Below are positions 47,019-55,405 of a stretch of DNA of 64,000 nucleotides, in pieces (within the stretch, counting starts at the first letter, position 1; each line of letters begins with the position of its first letter). The notes beneath the pieces are model-generated. The model had not been told where the DNA came from. It saw only the letters and a list, made by a program, of their open reading frames with translations, and made no database searches. Source of the DNA: Prosthecobacter dejongeii (GTDB taxonomy: Bacteria > Verrucomicrobiota > Verrucomicrobiia > Verrucomicrobiales > Verrucomicrobiaceae); the NCBI RefSeq assembly GCF_014203045.1, contig NZ_JACHIF010000004.1:435696-499695 (forward strand), read 5' to 3'. The position numbers were made by a program, and so were the translations under genes.

Positions 47019-48137
47019 ATGCTTCCGCAAGTCGTCTTCGTTCAAAATTCCGTGCATCTAGCCGGGGCCCAGAAGTCTTTGTCTAGACTTCTCACTGCTC
47101 CAGCGATGCAGGAGCATGATCCCATACTGCTTACGGGCCAGGAAGGTTGGCTTACAGAGCATTGTGATGAAAATCGGGTGAAGTGGTTACGAGTGCCGTT
47201 TCCTGCTTCACGCAGCTTGCCTGCGCGCATGATTGGCAATCGGTTATTCGCTAAAAAGGCCGCCCGAATTTTAGCACACTCTCTAGAGCCTGGACGCCCA
47301 ATCATCGTTCACACAAATGACCATCCAGATAGTCTTTTGGGCCTAGCTCTGGCGCGTGAGTTGAGTGCGCTTCCAGTGCTGACATTGCGAACTCCTGGGA
47401 TGAGTCTGCGCGATTTTGAAAAATATCACTGTTCGAATCATGCGCATTTGATTGCCGTCGGAGACGATCTTTTTCACAAAGTCCACCCTTGGGTTTCTGG
47501 GAAACGCCCTCTCACTTTGGTGCACAATGGAGTGACAGAACAGGAGATTTTAGCGCCTCTACTTTCAGGGCCTGATTCCGTCACTCGCCTTTTGGTCCTG
47601 GGATCCATCATTCCTCGAAAAGGGTGGCAAGATCTCATGGAGGCTCTCTTGATATTGGAGAAGCGGTTGGCTCCAGGGCCTGTTCCTGAGATTGATTTTT
47701 TGGGGGATTTGTTAGGCACACAGCCCGAAGACGTCTTGGCGACCCATCGACTCACTCGATTTAAAGTGTCGTTCTTGGGAGTGCGTAAAGAATACCGTGC
47801 TTGCTTGCGTCAGTACAGCTTGGCGGTGCATCCCTCACGCAGCGAAAGCTTTGGCATGGCGGCTTTGGAGTGTGTGGCAGCGGGGGTGCCTTTATTGGCC
47901 GCCGCTACAGGTCTGATTCCTGAATTTGTGCTTCAGCCCTCATTTCTCTTCCCTCCTCAAGATGCTGCGACTTTGGCGGATCGGCTAGAGCATTTGATCA
48001 TCTTATCTGCCCCTGAACGGATCGCTGAATTTCATTTCGAGTCCGTCCATCAAGTGGTAAAAGATCGTTTTTCGACTCCGGGAACGGTACGAAAATTAAA
48101 AGGTATTTACGCCGGACTTTCATCTCAAAACGCATGA
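47019..48137 (+). CDS. Glycosyltransferase family 4 (GT-B), 372 aa
   Basis: The N-terminal half has the acceptor-binding Rossmann fold (VVFVQNSVHLAGAQKSLSRLL), and the C-terminal half shows the GT4 donor site: VLGSIIPRKGWQDLMEALL and HPSRSESFGMAALECVAAG, with the EX7E motif. It has a Shine-Dalgarno-like GAGGGG upstream of the ATG, 19 bases after the FkbM gene. It overlaps the GT9 gene by 4 bases (ATGA). The sugar donor and acceptor are unknown. Confidence 0.93.
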   Translation: MLPQVVFVQNSVHLAGAQKSLSRLLTAPAMQEHDPILLTGQEGWLTEHCDENRVKWLRVPFPASRSLPARMIGNRLFAKKAARILAHSLEPGRPIIVHTNDHPDSLLGLALARELSALPVLTLRTPGMSLRDFEKYHCSNHAHLIAVGDDLFHKVHPWVSGKRPLTLVHNGVTEQEILAPLLSGPDSVTRLLVLGSIIPRKGWQDLMEALLILEKRLAPGPVPEIDFLGDLLGTQPEDVLATHRLTRFKVSFLGVRKEYRACLRQYSLAVHPSRSESFGMAALECVAAGVPLLAAATGLIPEFVLQPSFLFPPQDAATLADRLEHLIILSAPERIAEFHFESVHQVVKDRFSTPGTVRKLKGIYAGLSSQNA

Positions 48138-49063
48138 TTTCTGGAGCTGCGATCGTTAGTGATAAACAGTTAGGCGACGTTTTGCTGCTGCAACCCTGTG
48201 GTGACTATCTCGCAGAAAAGACGGGTAAATCTACGGCATTGTTTGTTAGGGATGTTTTCAAGCCGATGATTGATCTGATGCCGGGGTGTGCCTGGGGGCC
48301 AGAGGGAGAAAAGAAATTCAGTGAAGTTTGGTCCACCAGTTGGAGTTCGCGAGCTGTGTGGCAGGCCCTGCGGTTACGGAGTCCGAATCGTCGTTTGATT
48401 GTTAATAAATCCAGGCACCTGCGGTGGTGGTATCGCTTGGTTTTCCACGAGATCCGTCTGGAGCCACCTTCTGCAGAATATTGGGCGCGTTACTTCTGGC
48501 GGATCGTGAGTGGTCAGCCTGCGGAGGCTTTTATAGCTCCTCGATTGAATTTACCACCTCCAGAATGGTGTCATCCTGCATTACCGATGGGTGGATTCAT
48601 CCTCATCAACCCAACTGCGGCATGGCAGAGGAAATTTTGGGGAGTGGAGCAGTGGGCTGAGCTAATTACACGCCTGTTTAACGAAGATCCCCTGGTGACG
48701 CTGGTCATCGCCGGGGGAAGTTCAGAGCGTGAGATTGCCCACTGTGCGGCTATTGTTGAAAGCGCTGGCGTTCCCGTGGTGAACCTAGCCGGACAGACAT
48801 CTCTGAAGCAATATCTTCATCTTCTGGCGGGCGCTACTCTGGTGGTTTGCATTGATGGGGCGGCCTCGCATTTGGCTCAGGCTTTTCAGGTGCCCACGGT
48901 GACCGTCTTTGGTCCGACACATGAAGGAAAATGGCATTGGCCTACTTCGCGTCACATTGCCTTAGCGGCCAGAAACTACAATGAATCGCAGTCCTATGGC
49001 CCAGCATCAGGTGTCCCAGTTTACGCCATGTGGGAGGCTGTTTGTGCTGCTAGGATGCCTTGA
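48134..49063 (+). CDS. Glycosyltransferase family 9 (heptosyltransferase-like), 309 aa
   Basis: GT9 enzymes add heptose to LPS core. Visible: LGDVLLLQP near residue 13 (usual GDxLxxxP), INPTAAWQRKFWGVEQWAELI (donor domain, KxWP-like motif) and CIDGAASHLAQAFQVPTVTVFGPTH. The length is slightly below average. The ATG overlaps the GT4 stop by 4 bases. The last 43 bases overlap, tail to tail, the end of the minus-strand glycosyltransferase-like gene. It suggests LPS or a related glycan as target. Confidence 0.92.
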   Translation: MISGAAIVSDKQLGDVLLLQPCGDYLAEKTGKSTALFVRDVFKPMIDLMPGCAWGPEGEKKFSEVWSTSWSSRAVWQALRLRSPNRRLIVNKSRHLRWWYRLVFHEIRLEPPSAEYWARYFWRIVSGQPAEAFIAPRLNLPPPEWCHPALPMGGFILINPTAAWQRKFWGVEQWAELITRLFNEDPLVTLVIAGGSSEREIAHCAAIVESAGVPVVNLAGQTSLKQYLHLLAGATLVVCIDGAASHLAQAFQVPTVTVFGPTHEGKWHWPTSRHIALAARNYNESQSYGPASGVPVYAMWEAVCAARMP

Positions 49064-50790
49064 ATGCCTTCAGTGAGGCTCTGACGACCCGATGACCAGT
49101 AAAAGTCATCAACATACCGACGCTGATTTTGGACCTGGGTGGTTGCGAACACAGAGTCGCTGACCAGTTTAGAGATTGTATCGCTGAGTTGAGCAGGAGT
49201 TTGAGCCACCAAGCATGCTTGAAATTCGTGAATAAGCGGAAAGCCTAACTCAGTGTTTGGTTCATACAAAAAGATGACAGGCACACCCAAGACAAAGGCT
49301 TCAAGGCCTGCTGTGGAATTTGAATTGAGCAGCACTTCAGCATCTTGCAAATGCTTGAGCATATCTTCCTCCGGCGGAATGAGATGAACGTTCGAGGGCG
49401 GATTCAGGGACTCAATGTAGAGAGTTCTGACATGCAGCTCTTCCTCATCCATGCCGATGAAGCATTGCTCCACTTTCTTGCGATCTCGTAAGGGGTGGAA
49501 TTTGATGCGAAATTCATGGTTAGGCATTTGCTGTGCCGTATCCACAATGAGTCGGTAATGCATGTAGCTGCGCTGTGGATCTACCGTGGCCGATGTGCCC
49601 GAATAGTAGCTATCGGCATAAAGGACGATGTTTTTCTTACCCGGTGATGAAGACTGAAGCAGGGCAGGGGGGCGACGGTGTGACGCGACGGGAATGATTC
49701 TCTCGGCTTGATGGCCCCGTACTTTAGCGATGTGTGTGTTACGTCCGCTATCACAAAGCAACCAGTCAGGGCTGAAACTGAAACGAGGCTGAGGAATGTG
49801 ATCGTAAGTGTAAGCTGCGACAGGTATACCCAATTCACTGGCGGCTAAACTCCAAGCTCGCTCGTCACTGCCTTCCTGGGTATCACACAGAAGCAGGCTG
49901 GGACGATCTTTTTCCAGGTAATCCAGAGCGCGTAAATATTTCCAGGCGAAACGAGGATAGGTTTCGCGAGATTGTTCCCGGCCAAGGTCTAACAAAATGG
50001 ATCGTGGATCTCCTGCATCATCTTTTAGCAGGCTGCTCAGTTTGTTTTCGCAAGCTTGCCACCATGTGGCATAGCCCGTCTTGAGCCTTTCGAACTCCAA
50101 ACCTTCAGGTCGGCCAAAAACCTCATCGGAGACATGATTCCAGTCTAGATGAGTATCTTTGGATTGGCTTAGGAGCATCCTGGAGAGCCGAATGCTGCAA
50201 CACAAAACGGCACCTTGTTTAGCTGAGCGAGGCGTTTGTGTGGCTGAAGGAACGGGAGGGGGAGTTTTTTTCCAGCGATTCACCAATCGCTGCCAACGGC
50301 GTTTAAGAGACCATGGACGGGGTTCCGTGGATAAAAACTGAATTGGGATTTGGTGTTTTGCCGCGACTTGCTTCCAAGCTCGAAAACTAATGCCAGCTCC
50401 CGGTGCTACGAGGATACGGTCAAAGGTACGTCCGGCAAACACATGCCCCGCTAACTCGAGATTGACGAGATAGGGATTGATCCACTTTCGGCAAGTCATG
50501 CCTAAACACGCGGCTCGAAACGCCCGTTGTAGAGGTACGTTGTCCGTTATGGGCAGGGACTGAAGGTAGCTTTCCAGAATCTCATTGGTCCGTGTGTCCA
50601 AGTTCACCTGATCTTCAGGTGAAAGGAGATCCAAAGCATTGATCCACTCTTTGGCTTTGAAGCGTTGTTCCAGCGGGAGCCAAGTCTCAACTTCAAGCAC
50701 CGTAAGCTCGGACTGAGACTGGATTTGCTGCACTTCGTTCTTACACGCCTTAGGTGCAAGAGAGCCATAAATAAAAAGTGTTCGTGTCAT
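49021..50790 (-). CDS. GT-B-like capsule/polysaccharide synthesis protein, 589 aa
   Basis: The C-terminal half resembles capsule-polymer or CDP-glycerol-type glycosyl/glycerophosphotransferases: KNIVLYADSYYSGTSATVDP, EFRIKFHPLRDRKKV, and the end motif LLNSNSTAGLEAFVLGVPVIFLYEPN, typical of the epimerase/GT-B fold. The N-terminal half (TLFIYGSLAPKACK onward) is a less conserved domain. I chose the ATG at 50790, 19 bases after the stop of the HTTM-like gene; an earlier start at 50874 overlaps that gene. It is the last gene of the 11-gene operon and overlaps the GT9 gene by 43 bases at the 3' end. It probably transfers the nonulosonic acid (inference). Confidence 0.85.
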   Translation of the reverse strand: MTRTLFIYGSLAPKACKNEVQQIQSQSELTVLEVETWLPLEQRFKAKEWINALDLLSPEDQVNLDTRTNEILESYLQSLPITDNVPLQRAFRAACLGMTCRKWINPYLVNLELAGHVFAGRTFDRILVAPGAGISFRAWKQVAAKHQIPIQFLSTEPRPWSLKRRWQRLVNRWKKTPPPVPSATQTPRSAKQGAVLCCSIRLSRMLLSQSKDTHLDWNHVSDEVFGRPEGLEFERLKTGYATWWQACENKLSSLLKDDAGDPRSILLDLGREQSRETYPRFAWKYLRALDYLEKDRPSLLLCDTQEGSDERAWSLAASELGIPVAAYTYDHIPQPRFSFSPDWLLCDSGRNTHIAKVRGHQAERIIPVASHRRPPALLQSSSPGKKNIVLYADSYYSGTSATVDPQRSYMHYRLIVDTAQQMPNHEFRIKFHPLRDRKKVEQCFIGMDEEELHVRTLYIESLNPPSNVHLIPPEEDMLKHLQDAEVLLNSNSTAGLEAFVLGVPVIFLYEPNTELGFPLIHEFQACLVAQTPAQLSDTISKLVSDSVFATTQVQNQRRYVDDFYWSSGRQSLTEGIQGILAAQTASHMA

Positions 50791-50809
50791 GGCCAAGGCA
50801 CTCTTCAGG

Positions 50810-52312
50810 TCACTGGAAAGTGACAGGCCAACGCAAAGTTTTTCGGTAAGCTGGCGGTTTACCCCCAGGAACAAAATGGGGGTGATCTGGGAATCCTTTG
50901 ATCACACCGATGGACTGCCACGGGGCAGACAACCAATGAGAGGTGTCTGAAACAAACGTTTCCTCTGGATTGAAGACGCGGACTTGAAAGTCAATTTCGG
51001 TGACTTCTTTTCTTTCAGACGGAGACAACTCCAGAAAAGCGGCATAGCCTAGATCAACGATGGACTCTGCACGATCTGCCGCGCGATCGAGGACATTTTC
51101 ATTCACAGCAATACAATAATCCGTCACCCGATAAGTGGTGCCTGCGATCGTACGTGGATGCCAAGCCTGCAGCCCGCATGGGATTCCATTGATGTCCCAG
51201 TTCTCGAGCACAGCCTTGTCCCCTCCTGGTAATTTGGCCACCTGGCGAAAAATATAGATACCGTAGATGTGAGTTTCTACGAAGATCATGATGGGACGGA
51301 GGGCGATTGTCCAGGCGCTCAACGTGGTGATCAAACCACCCCGAAGCTTGACGAGTCCCGAGCAACTTATCACCGCCAACAGTAGGAAAAAGCATGCGAT
51401 CCACAATAAAGGAGCCTGCGTTCCAATAGGACCTGAGGGTAATGCGAATTCAGGGCCACCTTTGAAATAAGGGCTAAACTCAATGACAAAAAGAAAGGTG
51501 GAGCTGAGCAGCGTTTGTGTGCTGAGGAAAGCGAGATAAACCATCAAACAAAGTGAGATGGCAAATCCTAACGACATGGGGAATGACACCCAGCGGACAG
51601 CAGGAACGAGAAGAGCCAGAACCAGGAAAAACTGGGTGGCAATGGTGGCCCAACTCATGACGACGGAAGCCGCACGACTTTTATTGGCCCAATGAAAGCT
51701 GGGTTTCACCCAATGCCGCAGGGACATGAAATAAAAGAATCCCAGTCCGCGCCGCCACATGGGAGAACAGAGCTTTTCCCAGCCAGCAGACAGCATGAGG
51801 ATACCAAAGGTCCAACAGTAGAAATTTAGCCCAACTAAAGATGGGATGCTCAAGCCAAAATCGAGACCCAGCCATTGATCCACGGAAAAACTTAGATGTG
51901 AGTTCAGGAAAAGGAGACAGAAACCTGCAGAACGAATGAGAACATCCTCAAGGGAGTAAACCTTCGAACGCCGCCAAATGATGGAACCAAATAGGATATG
52001 AGCCAGGATGGCCAGCGGGGTAAGGAAGCCTACCATCATCATGACGGCAGGAATCATCCAAAGGTAGATACAGCGGAGCACGTGGGATGTCTGGCGCCAG
52101 CCTAAGACCATGGGGGCCGCTGGGCGAACAAGAAGCAACCGCAGCACGATCATGAACCCGTAAGTCACACGAAATAACCCAATCATGTCCAGACGAGTCT
52201 GATCAATGTAATCGAAAGGCCTCTGATGGAACATTCCCCAGATGGCCGCACACGCGACTAACACGGTGATGGTCGCTCTTCCTAGGACTTCAGTTCTCGA
52301 AATGTTCGCCAT
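50810..52312 (-). CDS. HTTM-like polytopic membrane protein, 500 aa
   Basis: About nine or more hydrophobic segments are seen in the first 400 residues, with the pattern of HTTM (vitamin K-dependent gamma-carboxylase-like) proteins: RLDMIGLFRVTYGFMIVLRLL at the start, WRRSKVYSLEDVLIRSAGFCLLF in the middle, and WEKLCSPMWRRGLGFFYFMS. The last 150 residues are soluble. Such proteins in glycan loci have no settled function. It lies between PseI (29 bases) and the glycosyltransferase-like gene (19 bases), so it belongs to the operon. A role in export or lipid-linked transfer is speculative. Confidence 0.85.
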   Translation of the reverse strand: MANISRTEVLGRATITVLVACAAIWGMFHQRPFDYIDQTRLDMIGLFRVTYGFMIVLRLLLVRPAAPMVLGWRQTSHVLRCIYLWMIPAVMMMVGFLTPLAILAHILFGSIIWRRSKVYSLEDVLIRSAGFCLLFLNSHLSFSVDQWLGLDFGLSIPSLVGLNFYCWTFGILMLSAGWEKLCSPMWRRGLGFFYFMSLRHWVKPSFHWANKSRAASVVMSWATIATQFFLVLALLVPAVRWVSFPMSLGFAISLCLMVYLAFLSTQTLLSSTFLFVIEFSPYFKGGPEFALPSGPIGTQAPLLWIACFFLLLAVISCSGLVKLRGGLITTLSAWTIALRPIMIFVETHIYGIYIFRQVAKLPGGDKAVLENWDINGIPCGLQAWHPRTIAGTTYRVTDYCIAVNENVLDRAADRAESIVDLGYAAFLELSPSERKEVTEIDFQVRVFNPEETFVSDTSHWLSAPWQSIGVIKGFPDHPHFVPGGKPPAYRKTLRWPVTFQ

Positions 52313-52341
52313 AATTTTAGAGCCGTGCAGACAAGGTGATT

Positions 52342-53406
52342 TTAGTCCCGATTTACCAATTTCCAGGAGAGAGCAGTGCCACGTTTGACGTCGCAGGCTG
52401 TGCTTTTGCCGAGCAATGATTCATAGTGTTTTGGCGATAATCCAAATCCAGGGCGAATGCTGCGCATATTTTGCGCTGTCAGCACTTCACCAGCTTTCAT
52501 GTCCTGAGTGATGTAGAGGCTGCGGCGGCCACGTAAGTAGCCACGCTCCGTTTCGGCTGGACCATAGCTTATAGAGCCCACAGATTCCCAACCGGCGCGG
52601 CATTCGGTGACTAAAGCCTTCATTTCAGACGGTTCTAAGCTGAAGTGGGAATCTGGCCCGCCGTCCGCACGAGCTAAAGTTAGGTGCTTTTCAATGAGCG
52701 AAGCCCCCAAGGCTGCTGCGGCCACGGAGGCGCCAATACCTAAGGTATGATCCGAAGCGCCAGTGAGGCAGCCAAAGAGCTGACCCAGGTGTGCCATGGT
52801 TCGGAGGTTTGATGTTTTTGGGCTGGCTGGGTAGTCAGTGGTGCATTTGAGCAACACAATCTGGGGAGCTCCATTTTCACGTGCTGTTTTAACGGCGGCT
52901 TCAATTTCGGCCACCGTGGCCATGCCACTAGACATGATCAAAGGTCGGCCTGTTTGTGCACACTTTTTGATCAAAGGCAGATCCACGATCTCAGGCGAAG
53001 CAATCTTATAGCAAGGAGGATTCAACGTTTCTAGAAAATCCACCGCACTGAAATCGAAAGGACTGCTGAACCAAGCAAGGCCTCTTTGCGTAGCGCGCTG
53101 CACCATCGCCGCATGCCATTCCCAGGGAGTGTGGGCTTCCGCATACAGACTGTGTAGGCTGCGCCCATCCCACACGGAACCTGGTTTGCGAACAAAGAAT
53201 TCTTCGCTATCTGCATCCAGAGTGATGGTGTCTGCCGTGTAAGTTTGAAGTTTAATCGCATCCACTCCACAATCAGCGGCTGCATCTATGAGCTGTAGAG
53301 CCCGCTCCAAGGATTGATTATGATTGCCTGAAAGCTCTGCCACGATGAGTGGCGGGCAGGTACCTGCTGGCTGGTTCAGAGTGTCTAGAAATTCAGCGTT
53401 TGTCAT
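52342..53406 (-). CDS. pseI: Pseudaminic acid synthase-like (NeuB/PseI family)
   Basis: PseI condenses a 6-deoxy-2,4-diacetamido hexose with phosphoenolpyruvate to give a nine-carbon acid. NeuB TIM-barrel cues are AELSGNHNQSLERALQLIDAA at the N terminus, DAIKLQTYTADTITL, the KIASPEIVDLPLI strand and SDHTLGIGASVAAAALGA. The tail TLARADGGPDSHFSLEP resembles PseI more than NeuB. A C-terminal SAF antifreeze-like domain follows (MKAGEVLTAQNMRSIRPG). At 354 aa it is full length. It lies 16 bases downstream of the aldolase fusion. PseI versus LegI cannot be told for certain by eye. Confidence 0.92.
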   Translation of the reverse strand: MTNAEFLDTLNQPAGTCPPLIVAELSGNHNQSLERALQLIDAAADCGVDAIKLQTYTADTITLDADSEEFFVRKPGSVWDGRSLHSLYAEAHTPWEWHAAMVQRATQRGLAWFSSPFDFSAVDFLETLNPPCYKIASPEIVDLPLIKKCAQTGRPLIMSSGMATVAEIEAAVKTARENGAPQIVLLKCTTDYPASPKTSNLRTMAHLGQLFGCLTGASDHTLGIGASVAAAALGASLIEKHLTLARADGGPDSHFSLEPSEMKALVTECRAGWESVGSISYGPAETERGYLRGRRSLYITQDMKAGEVLTAQNMRSIRPGFGLSPKHYESLLGKSTACDVKRGTALSWKLVNRD

Positions 53407-53422
53407 GACTTAAAGATGAAGT

Positions 53423-55354
53423 TTACAAGCCCCACTGGTCCACAATCCATTGTTGTGCCGCCAGGGTGCGGGAGCGGGAGGCTTCTGATAATGACCGGAT
53501 GCCTCCTTGGCCATCGGCCTCCCCCAAGATAAAGCGTGGAGACCTGAGATGATCCACCACAAGGTCTCCGGCCTGCCCAACTGCGCCGCCAGCGACAATG
53601 TGTGTATGGGCATCCAAGTCAACCTGCCCCGCAGCGAGGTGGAAACGATCATAGGTATGAATGAGCCGCTCAGCCTCAGCGACGAGAGCTGGGCCACAGT
53701 CCAGCCGCCACAATTGAATGCCTCGACGACGAGCTTCTGCAAATGCATCGTCTGTTAGTGCCCGAGCACGCACCATAAGGACGACACCTCCGTCCCGAAC
53801 TTGCTGCAAATCATCTTTGCTCGCTGGAGATTTTGAATCACTGGTGACCAGTGCATCTACGGGAATGTGATTTTTCACCACTTGAGTGATTTGGCTAATG
53901 GCTGCTCGCTGCCCTGCATCATCGCCGATGACGGCGACCTGGGTGGCTTGCAATATTTGCAGTGCATCTGCCACAGCCTGGGCAATGACCGCATCATCGT
54001 CATACAGAAACTGAGGCTGAGATGGACATTGGCCTCTCGACTTTTCCAATCGCTTATCCAGCAGCCAAAAATCACAAGAGTCAGCAAGAGCGTTTCGGAC
54101 TTCTGTGAGGGCTTCAACGGTGCTCACTTCGACATGAGCCACAATGCTGATTCGGCTACTGCGGACTGGACCGATGCGGGCTCCACAGAGGTCAGGAGTG
54201 TGGGCGATGGTGACCACACGTCGTTGTGGGCTCTTTCCCTTTTGCACACGCAGACGGTCTGCGAGGGCCTCGAGAGATGTCGGCTGAAGACGTTCCAGTG
54301 AATCACCATTGCTTGGCAGATCTGAAATCTGACTACTGTGACGTGGTTCTGAGGCGGCCTGCTGGGCGGCGGCCACAGCGACCTCTTGAGAAACTTTTTT
54401 TCGCGAGTCTTTGGGCAGCCGCAAAATAGTGCGGTAGAGGGGAGCTTTAGCGTCCGCGTTGGCCTTTTCTACCACAGGGCTGAAACTGGAATGAAAGTAG
54501 TTTAATCCCGTTGCAATTTCCGAAGCTCGTGGACGGGCGTGGTCTGGCACGCAGAACTGCATCACCGAATCCGCAAATTCAACCAGACGTTCCCAATCGA
54601 TGGGCCAAGCAAGGCTGTTCCGTTGGGCGAGAACGGCAGCGAGGAGTTCTGTCGCTGCATTGCCACCACTGCGGCCCAAGCCTGCCAGACTCCCATCCAC
54701 GTAAATACCGCCACATTCAACAAAACGCAGACAATTGGCCACTGCGAGAGTGAGGTTATTATGGCCATGAAAAGCCAAAGGCACCCGTGAGCTGCGGGCC
54801 AGCGTGGCTTGGGTGTAAGCGGCTACTTCGTTAGGAGTCATGCCCCCGGCAGAGTCCACAATGGCCACGACATCCACCCCAAACTCCCCCACTCGCTGAC
54901 TGATTTCGGCGAATGATTCTGGAGGAAGCAGATACGACTTCATCATATTCCCCCAGACTTCCAGGTTGAGAGACTTGGCCAGTTTGACGAATGGTTCTAG
55001 CTTCGTGTGATCATCCACATCAATGCCGAGACGGATGAATCCAAGCCCTGCATCTGCCGCAGCACGCAGGCTATCTTCTGTGCCAATTCCAGGGATGAAA
55101 AAGCTGCCAATCAGAGCTTTGTCCGGCACGGCAGCTTTGGCTGCGGTGATGTATTCAATGTCACTGATGGCGGCGTTGCCTTTACCGCAGTTTTGAGCAT
55201 TGAGCCCAAGCCCGTGCCCCACTTCAATATGGCGAATACCAGCTGCGGCAATGCCATGAGCTATAATATAAGTGTCTTCCACCGTGAATTGATAGTCCAC
55301 CACATAGCTGCCATCACGGATGGTGCAGTCGAGGATTTGTGCGGATGTTTCCAT
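53423..55354 (-). CDS. DRE-TIM aldolase (HMG-CoA lyase/DmpG-like) fused to an unknown C-terminal domain, 643 aa
   Basis: Residues 1-310 form an HMGL-like barrel: LDCTIRDG (Asp9, Arg13, Asp14), GLGRSGGNAATELLAAVL and the metal-binding HGH at 196-198 (FHGHNNLTLAVAN). It continues with DHARPRASEIATGLNYFHS, like 4-hydroxy-2-oxovalerate aldolase. Residues about 385-643 form a second domain with TQVAVIGDDAGQRAAISQI (a possible Rossmann strand-loop-helix) and GAVGQAGDLVVDHL; I do not recognise it with confidence. It lies in the nonulosonic-acid operon, 51 bases after the methyltransferase gene. It may make a carboxylic or hydroxy-acid group for the sugar (inference). Confidence 0.82.
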   Translation of the reverse strand: METSAQILDCTIRDGSYVVDYQFTVEDTYIIAHGIAAAGIRHIEVGHGLGLNAQNCGKGNAAISDIEYITAAKAAVPDKALIGSFFIPGIGTEDSLRAAADAGLGFIRLGIDVDDHTKLEPFVKLAKSLNLEVWGNMMKSYLLPPESFAEISQRVGEFGVDVVAIVDSAGGMTPNEVAAYTQATLARSSRVPLAFHGHNNLTLAVANCLRFVECGGIYVDGSLAGLGRSGGNAATELLAAVLAQRNSLAWPIDWERLVEFADSVMQFCVPDHARPRASEIATGLNYFHSSFSPVVEKANADAKAPLYRTILRLPKDSRKKVSQEVAVAAAQQAASEPRHSSQISDLPSNGDSLERLQPTSLEALADRLRVQKGKSPQRRVVTIAHTPDLCGARIGPVRSSRISIVAHVEVSTVEALTEVRNALADSCDFWLLDKRLEKSRGQCPSQPQFLYDDDAVIAQAVADALQILQATQVAVIGDDAGQRAAISQITQVVKNHIPVDALVTSDSKSPASKDDLQQVRDGGVVLMVRARALTDDAFAEARRRGIQLWRLDCGPALVAEAERLIHTYDRFHLAAGQVDLDAHTHIVAGGAVGQAGDLVVDHLRSPRFILGEADGQGGIRSLSEASRSRTLAAQQWIVDQWGL

Positions 55355-55405
55355 GGAGCAAAGATACTATAAAAGGATGAGGGAGAGATGCCGTGGCGTT
55401 ATGGG

